From: Clostridium_T sp040217795
GTDB lineage: Bacteria; Bacillota; Clostridia; Clostridiales; Clostridiaceae
Length of the DNA stretch: 7,060 bases
Direction of reading: 5' to 3'
Assembly (NCBI GenBank): GCA_040217795.1
Contig: JBEHWK010000160.1
Coordinates: 1-7,060, forward strand
Under the pieces are notes generated by a model, which made no database searches, was not told the origin of the DNA, and was given only the letters and a program-made list of their open reading frames with translations. Below, piece after piece: positions 1-6,420 of this stretch; the first letter of the stretch is position 1, and each line of letters begins with the position of its first letter. The translations under genes and the position numbers were made by a program.

Positions 1-96
1 TTTGAAATTGCTGACAACCGAAATGTAGACGAGGTATATGAGGCAATCAAAGCCAGGGGACTTCAGCCGGTAATGAATGACTATGTTTATGTATAA
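1..96 (+). CDS. C-terminal end of an unidentified protein (partial)
   Basis: Frame 1 is open from the window edge to a TAA at 94-96 and gives the last 31 residues of a protein, ending in NDYVYV. The visible part has an acidic, helix-like stretch (DEVYEAIKARG) followed by a short beta-like tail. This suggests the end of a compact alpha/beta domain, but I cannot assign a family from so little. A strong hairpin terminator starts 11 nt after the stop codon, and the codon use looks normal, which supports a real gene end. The gene converges on the dlt operon and so is not part of it. Its start and function lie outside the window. Confidence 0.7.
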   Translation, partial: FEIADNRNVDEVYEAIKARGLQPVMNDYVYV

Positions 97-107
97 ATAA
101 ATAACCG

Positions 108-146
108 CCCCAGGGGTCGTTCCAATTTATGGAACGACCCCTGGGG
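108..146. terminator. Strong hairpin terminator between convergent genes, probably bidirectional
   Basis: Bases 108-124 and 130-146 are perfect reverse complements: a 17-bp GC-rich stem with a 5-nt ATTTA loop. On the plus strand the stem is followed by a T-rich run (TTTTT at 151-155, then TTATTTTATT), as expected of an intrinsic terminator for the gene ending at 96. On the minus strand the hairpin begins 16 nt past the dltC stop, and the sequence after it (GGTTATTTATTTAT) is moderately T-rich. One hairpin therefore probably ends both transcription units. Confidence 0.92.
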
Positions 147-162
147 TAACTTTTTAATTATT

Positions 163-393
163 TTATTGTCTGCTTTCCAGGAACCTGGTTAAGTTATTAA
201 CAGTAGCCATATCTTCTCTCTCCAGATCAGTTGGCTGTAACTTAATATGAAGCTTTTCTTCAATCTGAAGTAACACCTCTATTATTCCAAGTGAATCCAG
301 CAATCCTGCGTCAAAGAGATTAATATCATAGTCTTCTCTTATCTCGTCGCTTCCAGTTACCTCTTCCAATATTTCTAAAACTTTCTCCAACAT
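163..393 (-). CDS. dltC: D-alanyl carrier protein DltC
   Basis: This is the small carrier protein that receives D-alanine from DltA as a thioester on 4'-phosphopantetheine and delivers it to DltB at the inner face of the membrane. The protein has 76 residues, normal for DltC. It carries the diagnostic motif LFDAGLLDSLG, in which the serine of DSLG (Ser34) is the phosphopantetheine site. The rest is an acyl-carrier four-helix pattern rich in acidic residues. The start chosen is ATG at 391-393, because AGGAGGA at 401-407 lies 7 nt upstream. An in-frame TTG at 397-399 would add two residues but would leave only 1 nt of spacing. It is the last gene of the operon: the dltB stop codon (406-408) overlaps the start of this ribosome binding site, so translation is probably coupled. 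A terminator follows. Confidence 0.95.
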   Translation of the reverse strand: MLEKVLEILEEVTGSDEIREDYDINLFDAGLLDSLGIIEVLLQIEEKLHIKLQPTDLEREDMATVNNLTRFLESRQ

Positions 394-400
394 AATCAAT

Positions 401-407
401 TCCTCCT
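401..407 (-). promoter_or_regulatory. Ribosome binding site that fixes the dltC start
   Basis: The minus strand reads AGGAGGA, a near-perfect match to the anti-Shine-Dalgarno sequence. It lies 7 nt before ATG at 393 but only 1 nt before the upstream TTG at 399, so ATG is the supported start. The site also overlaps the TAG stop of dltB. Confidence 0.85.
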
Positions 408-1563
408 ATTTTTTTATTAAAAACCCTGAAAATAATAATAATCCAAAACAAGCTACATGGAAATTCACAATAATTTGCGCCATCTGGAACCACTTTTCCT
501 TTTTATGTTTCTTATAAAATTTTGATTTTCTTTGATATATGTCTGTAAGCACCAGAACAGACCCCTGATACAAACCATATATCAGATAAAATCCCTGGAA
601 TCCATGCCACAGCCCCATTACTGCCATAGTTACTATTTGAGAAACATGAGACGCAGTGAATCTGCTTTTAAATGTCTTCTTTCTCATGAAATTCAACAAC
701 AATCTGGAATACAGGTAATCTCCAAACCATCTTGACAATGACATATGCCAGCGTGTCCAGAATTCCTTCATATCTTTACTTATAAAAGGTTTATTGAAAT
801 TATCCGGTGTCCTTATTCCCAGAATGTAGCTTGTACCAACTGCAAATAAACTGTACCCTGCAAAATCAAAAAACAAATATAAGCTATAGGCATACATATA
901 TTTCACGGAATTTATAACAGTAATATCCTGTGAAATTTTAAGAAGAAAATAAGTGTCGATTATATATGCCAGTACAAACTTATATCCGATCCCCATTATA
1001 ATCTTTTTTATGCCCTCTAAGAGATACTCATTTAAATATTCTCTTCCAGATATTTTTTTATGTAAATCATCCTGAAATCTTCTCAACCGGTCTACCGGCC
1101 CCGAGCTTAGTGTAGGGAAAAATAACAGGAAATAAATAAGCGTTTGAAAATTTATTTCTTTAATTATTCCGTCATAAATCTCTATGATAATTTGGATTGC
1201 CTTAAAATTCAAATATGATAATCCAATGAAACCTATAACTCCAAATCTTGAGTAAATTGACCCTTTGGTTATAAGTAAGGGAAGTACAGAAGCAAATAAA
1301 AACACATAATAGATATATTTATTGCTTGTCTTCTTCCTTAAAAAAGAATAAATTAATATGATAGATATTTCTCCAATAATAAACATAGCGAACAAGAGCA
1401 TTTGCCTGCTTTTTACACCTAATATCAACGCAATCATTATTACTGATATAAAAACGCCATAATATTTTATTCTTTTACCCATTAACCCTAGTACAACAGC
1501 CGGAATCAAGGACAAAATCAGAATATATAAGTATAAATAATCCCCATACTGCGAAAATGTCAT
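406..1563 (-). CDS. dltB: D-alanyl transfer protein DltB (MBOAT acyltransferase)
   Basis: This is an integral membrane acyltransferase of the MBOAT family that accepts the D-alanyl group from DltC inside the cell and passes it to the outside. Its 385 residues are slightly short for the family, which is usually about 395-415. Many hydrophobic segments run through the whole chain, starting near residue 10. The MBOAT signatures are present: FWTRWHMSLSRWFGDYL around 269-284 with His273, and MGLWHG at 316-321 with His320, the expected catalytic histidine. The conserved PDRLRRF loop follows SSG near 153-163, and LYLFFDFAGYS lies at 228-238. ATG at 1561-1563 overlaps the dltA stop in an ATGA arrangement, and GGAGG at 1571-1575 lies 7 nt upstream. 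The C-terminal segment (FHVACFGLLLFSG) is typical of DltB, so the gene looks intact. Confidence 0.95.
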   Translation of the reverse strand: MTFSQYGDYLYLYILILSLIPAVVLGLMGKRIKYYGVFISVIMIALILGVKSRQMLLFAMFIIGEISIILIYSFLRKKTSNKYIYYVFLFASVLPLLITKGSIYSRFGVIGFIGLSYLNFKAIQIIIEIYDGIIKEINFQTLIYFLLFFPTLSSGPVDRLRRFQDDLHKKISGREYLNEYLLEGIKKIIMGIGYKFVLAYIIDTYFLLKISQDITVINSVKYMYAYSLYLFFDFAGYSLFAVGTSYILGIRTPDNFNKPFISKDMKEFWTRWHMSLSRWFGDYLYSRLLLNFMRKKTFKSRFTASHVSQIVTMAVMGLWHGFQGFYLIYGLYQGSVLVLTDIYQRKSKFYKKHKKEKWFQMAQIIVNFHVACFGLLLFSGFLIKK

Positions 1564-3080
1564 CCTAATTCCTCCATAAGTTTCTTTCTGTCAATTTTAC
1601 CGTTAATATTTATCGGGAACTCATCAAGTATCTTTATTATTCTTGGCACCATGTAATCAGGTATATATCTTTTCAATTCATTTTTTATGATTATAGATTG
1701 TTTTAAGTTACTTAGTTCGCCTTTATTCTCTAAACTTACAAAAGCATTTAAATAAGATACTTTGCCATCTTTAAATACCGGCAGAACCACAGTATTTTTT
1801 ATATTCCTGACTTTTCTAAGATTATTTTCAATATCCTCTAATTCTATCCTGAATCCATTGAGCTTTATCTGGAAATCTTTTCTTCCGCAGTAGTATAGAA
1901 TTTCTCCATCATAATATACTACATCCCCGGTTTTATATCCTCTGTACTTTTTACCGTCAATCTCCTCTTCAAAGAATACTTTGTCTGTCATTTCCTTGTT
2001 ATTAAAATATCCTTTGCTTACGCTGTTCCCTAATGCTATAAGCTCACCTTTTTCTCCAGGGTTTACTTCTTTACCATCTTTATCAACTACTTTTAATACT
2101 GCCCCTTTCATCGGATATCCAATTGGCAGAGCTCTGTCATCTTCAATCATTTCTTTATTAATATCAACAGCTGATATTAATACTGTAGCCTCAGTAGGAC
2201 CATACCCATTAATAATTCTACAGTCTGGAAATCTATTCATAAGTTCTGAAACCAACTTCTTTGATAATACTTCACCTGCAAAAAATATAGTATCCAATTT
2301 GGGTAATAAGTCCACATTAAAACTAGAATCATTTATACATAGCTCAGCTAAAGCAGGAGTTGATACCCAAGTCCTGATGTTAGATTCTCTAAACTGTTTA
2401 AATAATTCTTTAAAATTTTCCAATGTATTCTTTGATAGACTATGTAGAGTTTTTCCGTAAGATAATCCCAGATAAATCGGAATTACTGATACATCAAAGG
2501 AATAAGAAACCTGATTCATCATAACATCATTTTCTGAATCAAGATTCATATACTCTGAAAACCAATTTTCAAAAGAATCTATATTATTTTTGCTTATCTG
2601 AACGCCTTTAGGCCTTCCTGTACTTCCTGAAGTGAATAGAATATATGCATTTTCATCTTCCTTTACCCAATAGTCTTCAAGACTTTCAAAGGAGTTATGT
2701 CTTTGGCTTATTATCTTGGATAATTTTTCCTTATTCACTACATCAATATCATGAAAATCATCCAAGTCAGTGAAGTTTATCATAACCTTAGGAGATACTT
2801 CTTTAATAACCTCTTTAACCCTTTCAACAGGAAAAGTCACATCCAATGGAATATATGCATGTCCAGATTTAAGACAAGCCAACATTGATACCAATATCAA
2901 ATTGTCTTTATTACCATAAATAATAATTGGTGATCTATCCTGTTCATACTCAGTAAGCAAATATTGCGCTAAGTTATCTGAAAACTCATCCAAATTTTTA
3001 TATGTAAGCTCCTGTCCATCACAGATTAATGCTTTTCTGCCTTCTTCCGCAAACCTTTTTATACTTTCCAATATCTTCAT
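1560..3080 (-). CDS. dltA: D-alanine--D-alanyl carrier protein ligase DltA
   Basis: This cytoplasmic ANL-superfamily enzyme adenylates D-alanine with ATP and transfers it to the DltC phosphopantetheine thiol. With the start used here it has 506 residues, normal for DltA. Core motifs are all present: phosphate loop TSGSTGRPKG (about 150-159), YSFDVS with the amine-binding Asp196, GYGPTEATV (292-300), TGD near 385-387, GRKDFQIKLNGFRIE (399-413) and the late catalytic lysine in NGKIDRK (Lys495). DltA is favoured over a peptide synthetase because the protein is free-standing, the flanking genes are dltX, dltB and dltC, and segments such as DLLPKLDTIFFAGE match the family. The oddity is Ala268, which aligns with Cys269 of Bacillus cereus DltA, a residue tied to D-/L-alanine discrimination. 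ATG at 3078-3080 is preferred to ATG at 3084-3086 because GGAGG at 3089-3093 is 8 nt from the former and only 2 nt from the latter. Confidence 0.94.
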   Translation of the reverse strand: MKILESIKRFAEEGRKALICDGQELTYKNLDEFSDNLAQYLLTEYEQDRSPIIIYGNKDNLILVSMLACLKSGHAYIPLDVTFPVERVKEVIKEVSPKVMINFTDLDDFHDIDVVNKEKLSKIISQRHNSFESLEDYWVKEDENAYILFTSGSTGRPKGVQISKNNIDSFENWFSEYMNLDSENDVMMNQVSYSFDVSVIPIYLGLSYGKTLHSLSKNTLENFKELFKQFRESNIRTWVSTPALAELCINDSSFNVDLLPKLDTIFFAGEVLSKKLVSELMNRFPDCRIINGYGPTEATVLISAVDINKEMIEDDRALPIGYPMKGAVLKVVDKDGKEVNPGEKGELIALGNSVSKGYFNNKEMTDKVFFEEEIDGKKYRGYKTGDVVYYDGEILYYCGRKDFQIKLNGFRIELEDIENNLRKVRNIKNTVVLPVFKDGKVSYLNAFVSLENKGELSNLKQSIIIKNELKRYIPDYMVPRIIKILDEFPININGKIDRKKLMEELG

Positions 3081-3088
3081 AAACATTT

Positions 3089-3093
3089 CCTCC
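3089..3093 (-). promoter_or_regulatory. Ribosome binding site that decides between two dltA starts
   Basis: The minus strand reads GGAGG in the 15-nt gap between the dltX stop (3096-3098) and dltA. Spacing is 8 nt to ATG at 3080, which is good, and 2 nt to ATG at 3086, which is too short. This favours a 506-residue DltA beginning MKILESIK. Confidence 0.75.
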
Positions 3094-3095
3094 GA

Positions 3096-3236
3096 TTAAA
3101 ATTGATTATATACAAATGGCAGTTCTTTGAACTCCTGTAGTATAACCACTAAAAATGCAGCAATAAATATCAGCGTAATTTTTACAGCATCAACTAATTC
3201 TTTATTTGTCTTTAAAATATTTATAAACTTGTTCAT
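3096..3236 (-). CDS. dltX: Small membrane protein DltX (teichoic acid D-alanylation)
   Basis: This is a 46-residue protein with a short basic N-terminus (MNKFINILK), one membrane segment at about 18-33 (VKITLIFIAAFLVVIL) and the C-terminus FVYNQF, ending directly at the stop. Size, single membrane segment, terminal aromatic-YNxF signature and position just before dltA identify it as DltX. From published work on the Dlt pathway, as I recall it, the C-terminal tyrosine (here Tyr43) carries the D-alanyl group as an ester between DltB and DltD. The first 35 nt overlap the 3' end of dltD in a different frame. ATG at 3234-3236 is the first start after an in-frame stop at 3243-3245. The upstream sequence (AAGGATGG) is a weak, distant ribosome binding site, so expression probably relies on coupling to dltD translation. 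The gene ends 15 nt before dltA. Confidence 0.88.
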   Translation of the reverse strand: MNKFINILKTNKELVDAVKITLIFIAAFLVVILQEFKELPFVYNQF

Positions 3237-4389
3237 CGATATTCAACCATCCTTTCCATCCAAGATGCATAACATCATTCATATAATACGGCTCATATTC
3301 TTTGTCCTTTAAATTCAATACCGAAAATCCTTTCTCCTTTGCCATAGCCTCAACCCTATTATAAAAGCTGTCTCTTTTAGCTTTGCTGACTCCTATATAA
3401 TCATAATACTTTCCATTGGTAGGCATGATTACTATATAAGGTTTAGCTCCCAAGTCTTTGCAAACACTAAGAAAAAACTCATAATCCTTGAATTCAAGAG
3501 ATTTCTGCAAATCAACATTTTCACTTACATTCTTAATAGAGGATATTTTATCCTTCAAATATAAATCATAATATTTATCATTTACACCAAATTCATTATT
3601 TGTTACTGCAGCTGCCCCTTGTTCTTCTGCTTTTTTATACTCGCTTTGCCAATTTATTTCTCTATAAGTTGTCTCACTTTTTTTATCAGGCAATTTTGAT
3701 AATTCCCTAAGCACCTTAACTTTATCGTTCAATACCAATACTTGTGATCTTATAAAATAGTATGGTTTAAATAAATTGAATGCTGCCTTCTTAAGAATGT
3801 TATCCTGAGAATATAGCCTTGCATATAATTCTTCCGCTCTGAAATCGCTGCTGTTAGTCAATAAACCGGCTACCCTGCCAGCATAATATTTTTTATTTTC
3901 TTCACTTATACTAGGATTACTGAAAAAATTGTAAAATTGAGTTGGTGCAAATTTGGCCTGGAAATTTTGGTTATCAATTCCATTGTTTAAGAAAAACCAC
4001 TGCATTGAAACCACAAATACTTGTTTATCATCATCATTATAGCTTGTCTTAGAACTTAAAATTGACGAATGCTGTAAACTCTGAACATTCGCACTTCCAA
4101 AAATACTTGGATTGTATCTAAAATCACTTATTGGGAAAAAACTTACAGGATTCTGTTCAACTGGAACATTTAACTCTGAAGATCCCAAAAAGACAATGTT
4201 TTTGCTATCTGTAAGATTCGCTTTTATGTAAATGCCTTTATCTTTAGGCCCATAACCATACTTACTTTCAATAGAACTCAAATCTTTTCCTGATAATTTT
4301 TTCAACTGATTATTTATATAGCAATTGCTTCCCAAAGCAAATATTACTAAAACCAGAAATGGAATTACTAAAAACTTGATTTTCTTCAT
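3202..4389 (-). CDS. dltD: D-alanyl-lipoteichoic acid biosynthesis protein DltD
   Basis: This is a membrane-anchored SGNH-hydrolase-like enzyme acting outside the membrane in the last step, transfer of D-alanine to teichoic acid. It has 395 residues, usual for the family. A single N-terminal membrane segment lies at about 5-20 after a basic MKKIK, with no lipobox, giving an outward-facing catalytic domain. The nucleophile motif is FLGSSEL (67-73), with Ser71 equivalent to the serine of GDS. The catalytic Asp/His pair is in NDVMHLGWKG (Asp372 and His375). IVIMPTNGKYYDYIG (319-333) is another family-typical block. ATG at 4387-4389 has AGGAGG at 4394-4399, with 4 nt of spacing. Here dltD is the first gene of the operon, whereas in bacilli, staphylococci and streptococci it is the last. 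Its 3' end overlaps dltX by 35 nt. Confidence 0.95.
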   Translation of the reverse strand: MKKIKFLVIPFLVLVIFALGSNCYINNQLKKLSGKDLSSIESKYGYGPKDKGIYIKANLTDSKNIVFLGSSELNVPVEQNPVSFFPISDFRYNPSIFGSANVQSLQHSSILSSKTSYNDDDKQVFVVSMQWFFLNNGIDNQNFQAKFAPTQFYNFFSNPSISEENKKYYAGRVAGLLTNSSDFRAEELYARLYSQDNILKKAAFNLFKPYYFIRSQVLVLNDKVKVLRELSKLPDKKSETTYREINWQSEYKKAEEQGAAAVTNNEFGVNDKYYDLYLKDKISSIKNVSENVDLQKSLEFKDYEFFLSVCKDLGAKPYIVIMPTNGKYYDYIGVSKAKRDSFYNRVEAMAKEKGFSVLNLKDKEYEPYYMNDVMHLGWKGWLNIDEQVYKYFKDK

Positions 4390-4705
4390 TTCTCCTCCTA
4401 ATTTATATATTTGTTGCTTTTTTATCTCCTTATCTATATTATCATAATTTATAAAGACATTAAATAATTAGTTTAATAAATTAGGAAATTAACCCAAAAT
4501 GTTATCATACTTAACTTTATTGTGTAATTATTCCTTCTGGTCACGACTTCAAAGGTCCATCTGTTCATACCCTTCAGAAACTTTTTTTCTATAATTATGG
4601 CTGCTTTGCTGACCTTTTATTATGATATAATATAAAGAACTTACTGCTTTTATCTGTACTTCAATATATTCACTCATAAAAGATCATAAGAAAAGAGGTA
4701 ACTTT
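4390..4705. other. Divergent intergenic region (dlt operon to the left, transporter to the right)
   Basis: This 316-base, very AT-rich stretch has no supported gene. Rightward it carries an extended -10 promoter (annotated separately). Leftward, the dlt promoter should lie here. The best candidate on the minus strand is the TATGATAATATAG patch around 4435-4446, about 50 nt before dltD, but I find no convincing -35 box 16-18 bp upstream of it. I saw no riboswitch, no clear operator and no match I would trust to a known cell-envelope-stress sigma factor promoter. Confidence 0.6.
4623..4631 (+). promoter_or_regulatory. Extended -10 promoter for the transporter gene
   Basis: TATAAT at 4626-4631 is a perfect sigma-A -10 box and is preceded by TG at 4623-4624, giving the extended TGnTATAAT form. 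No good -35 box is seen at 17 bp (GCTTTG at 4603-4608), which is tolerable for an extended -10 promoter. Transcription would begin near 4638, leaving a leader of about 68 nt before the ATG at 4706. Confidence 0.6.
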
Positions 4706-5893
4706 ATGAAAGATCGCTATAGTTTAAGTTTTAAATTATTTTACCTTTTGTATTTCGGTTCATTAGGTACATTTTTGCCCTACATAAACGTATACCTGGA
4801 AAAGTATACCGGTTTAACCGGTTCCCAAATTGGTTTAGTTACAGCATTAAGTTTAATGGCAGGAGTTTGTATAATTCCACTCTGGGGTGTAGCGGGCGAT
4901 AAAACTAAAAAATATAATGGATTATTAAAGCTTTCAGTTGCCGGGTCCATTGTGATGGCAGCATTATACTATAAAGCGGCAACTTACCCCATGATAATTT
5001 TATGTGCTGCAGGTCTGGAAATGATACGTCTTGGGAGTCTGCCCATGGCAGATACCTTAGCAACCAAGTATTGTCACAAAACAGGCTGCAACTATGGATC
5101 CATCAGAGGAATGGGATCTTTGGGGTATATGCTGGCTAGTATGGCAGTTGGTTTTATAGCGGATAAGTTTGGGCTGGATGGCCCCGTATTTGCCAGTTAC
5201 GTCTTTTTATTAGCCATTTCCCTGTCCGTTTGTTTTGGCTTTCCTGAAGATGCAAAATCAGGTGAAATCCATGAAAAAGATAAAGTTCAGAAAGGGAGTT
5301 TCAAAAAACTTATGACTAATAAGAATTTTATCTTTATTCTGGCCATTTCTGTTATGACTTCAGTAACTGTTGATTCTGCAATGATTTATTCTGGGAATCA
5401 TTTAGTATCCGCTTTAGGCGGTACCAAATCCTCTATAAGCTGGCTGACTTTTGCTGCAGTATTACCGGAAATAGTCTTCCTGACAATAGCAATGAAGTTT
5501 ATTAAAAGATTAGGATTCAGGAAATTTTATATTTTAGTTGTTGCCTCAATGATACTCAGATTCGGAATTTATTCAGTTACAGATAACACTTATGCATTCC
5601 TTGCAGTCAGTATTGTACACTGTTTGGGAGTATCCCTTGGAACAGTAGGTAACCTGACTTATATAAGAAAATCAGTTAATCCTGCAGTTTTAGGCACAGC
5701 AATCACAATATTAAATGCTGCAAATTCTGTTGGTAAAGCTGTCCTTGGTTATATTTTCGGAGCTGTATATGAATTTGGCAGCAGTTATATGATATTCAGG
5801 ATAAGTACTGTAATCTTTGCAGTTGCCTTATTAATGCTGCTCAGAACTAAGCGCTTTGATAATATTGATTCAGGTAAAAGAAAGATATCCTAA
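4706..5893 (+). CDS. Major facilitator superfamily transporter, HcaT/LacY-like (MFS_1_like) type
   Basis: This is a 395-residue inner-membrane transporter with about 12 hydrophobic segments and a longer charged central loop (about 182-205) between the two six-helix halves. The loop after helix 2 has an MFS motif-A-like GVAGDKTKK (61-69). The block LPMADTLATKY followed by YGSIRGMGSLGYMLAS (130-145) is the signature of the 3-phenylpropionate permease (HcaT)-like branch, related to LacY-type symporters. I cannot infer the substrate, and members of this branch in Firmicutes are mostly uncharacterised. ATG at 4706 has AGAGGT at 4694-4699, 6 nt upstream. The gene is transcribed alone, divergent from dlt, and the following gene has its own promoter. 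No frameshift or truncation is seen. Confidence 0.88.
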   Translation: MKDRYSLSFKLFYLLYFGSLGTFLPYINVYLEKYTGLTGSQIGLVTALSLMAGVCIIPLWGVAGDKTKKYNGLLKLSVAGSIVMAALYYKAATYPMIILCAAGLEMIRLGSLPMADTLATKYCHKTGCNYGSIRGMGSLGYMLASMAVGFIADKFGLDGPVFASYVFLLAISLSVCFGFPEDAKSGEIHEKDKVQKGSFKKLMTNKNFIFILAISVMTSVTVDSAMIYSGNHLVSALGGTKSSISWLTFAAVLPEIVFLTIAMKFIKRLGFRKFYILVVASMILRFGIYSVTDNTYAFLAVSIVHCLGVSLGTVGNLTYIRKSVNPAVLGTAITILNAANSVGKAVLGYIFGAVYEFGSSYMIFRISTVIFAVALLMLLRTKRFDNIDSGKRKIS

Positions 5894-6078
5894 ATTTCAG
5901 GGATCCTCACCTGGGAGTATCCTGCTACGACCTTTGGGAAAAAGCAGTATATACAGAAAGATCTGCAGATTCCAGTAACCAGAATAATATGCTTTCCATA
6001 GGTAAAACTAAGGGCTTCATTATTCTTGATTTTTATCTTGATCATCTCTGAGATACTTCTTGTTTTTTGGGAGTCACC

Positions 6079-6253
6079 TCTATATTTATGTGTTTTAATT
6101 AAGTGTTGATAACATAAATACGTCACAAATTCATTGTACATAAATTAATTTATTCCAACTATCTTAAGTCCAGATTCCATTTTCTTCAGATTATTTTATT
6201 AAATTCTTCAAACAATACCCTATCAACACTTTGTTAAAACAGATGGATATGGA
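6079..6253. repeat. Long imperfect inverted repeat (33-base arms, 109-base spacer)
   Basis: Bases 6079-6111 and 6221-6253 are reverse complements at 27 of 33 positions. The inner 21 positions (6091-6111 against 6221-6241) match at 19, including an uninterrupted 11-bp block (AAGTGTTGATA at 6101-6111 against TATCAACACTT at 6221-6231). Four of the six mismatches are T opposite G, which would still pair in RNA read from the plus strand. The 21-base core begins TG and ends CA, like many transposable element ends. I see no clear flanking direct repeat and no coding capacity in the 109-base spacer. It could be a miniature inverted-repeat element or a structured RNA; the sequence alone does not decide. 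Confidence 0.6.
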
Positions 6254-6336
6254 TATAGCAGCAATAAACCATATACTTATTAATATCCGCATAAGCGAAC
6301 CGATCGGAAAAATTTTCCTCAGATGTCTTTAAAAGG

Positions 6337-6365
6337 TTGACTTAAGTATTTCCAAGTGCTATTAT
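6337..6365 (+). promoter_or_regulatory. Sigma-A promoter of the thioredoxin-fold gene
   Basis: TTGACT at 6337-6342 (5 of 6 matches to the -35 consensus), a 17-bp spacer, then TATTAT at 6360-6365 (5 of 6 matches to the -10 consensus) preceded by TG at 6357-6358. Transcription should start near 6372, giving a leader of about 83 nt. This is the best promoter in the window and shows that the downstream gene is transcribed independently of the transporter. Confidence 0.75.
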
Positions 6366-6376
6366 TAAGTTAAACC

Positions 6377-6420
6377 AATCCCGAGTCATACAATCGGATT
6401 TAAACTCTCAATATTCGGAT
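6377..6420 (+). promoter_or_regulatory. Leader inverted repeat and TCGGAT direct repeat (possible regulatory site)
   Basis: Just after the predicted transcription start, AATCC-C-GA (6377-6384) can pair with TC-GGATT (6394-6400) with one bulged C and a 9-nt loop. TCGGAT recurs at 6394-6399 and 6415-6420, 21 bp apart, or two helical turns. A further TCGGA lies in the palindrome CCGATCGG at 6300-6307, upstream of the promoter. This could be an operator or an RNA hairpin. I match it to no known regulator and it may be chance. Confidence 0.3.

Noticed and set aside
532..735. Plus-strand 67-codon open frame inside dltB
   Set aside because: It is antisense to dltB, across its catalytic histidine region, and is explained by the real gene on the other strand.
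1981..2460. Plus-strand 159-codon open frame inside dltA
   Set aside because: It is antisense to a clearly coding, motif-complete dltA, and its serine/leucine-rich composition is typical of a shadow frame.
3127..3312. Plus-strand 61-codon open frame over the dltD/dltX junction
   Set aside because: It is antisense to both dltD and dltX, with low-complexity Ile/Phe/Ser content. The minus-strand dltX frame explains the region better.
4435..4446. Minus-strand TATGATAATATAG as the dlt operon -10 box
   Set aside because: It is plausible by position, but no -35 box is found at proper spacing and the whole area is AT-rich, so it is mentioned only in the intergenic entry and not called as a promoter.
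6034..6067. Possible terminator for the transporter gene (TATCT/AGATA pairing followed by TTTTTT)
   Set aside because: The stem is only 4-5 bp of mostly A-T pairs and the T-run is separated from it by several bases, too weak to call.
5890..6141. Minus-strand 83-codon open frame converging on the end of the transporter gene
   Set aside because: There is no ribosome binding site before its ATG, it overlaps the transporter stop, its composition does not look like a known protein, and it runs through one arm of the inverted repeat. It is most likely chance.
6243..6332. Plus-strand 29-codon open frame beginning MDMDIAAINHILINIR
   Set aside because: It has no ribosome binding site, starts inside the right arm of the inverted repeat and has no recognisable family. 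It could be a remnant, but nothing supports translation.
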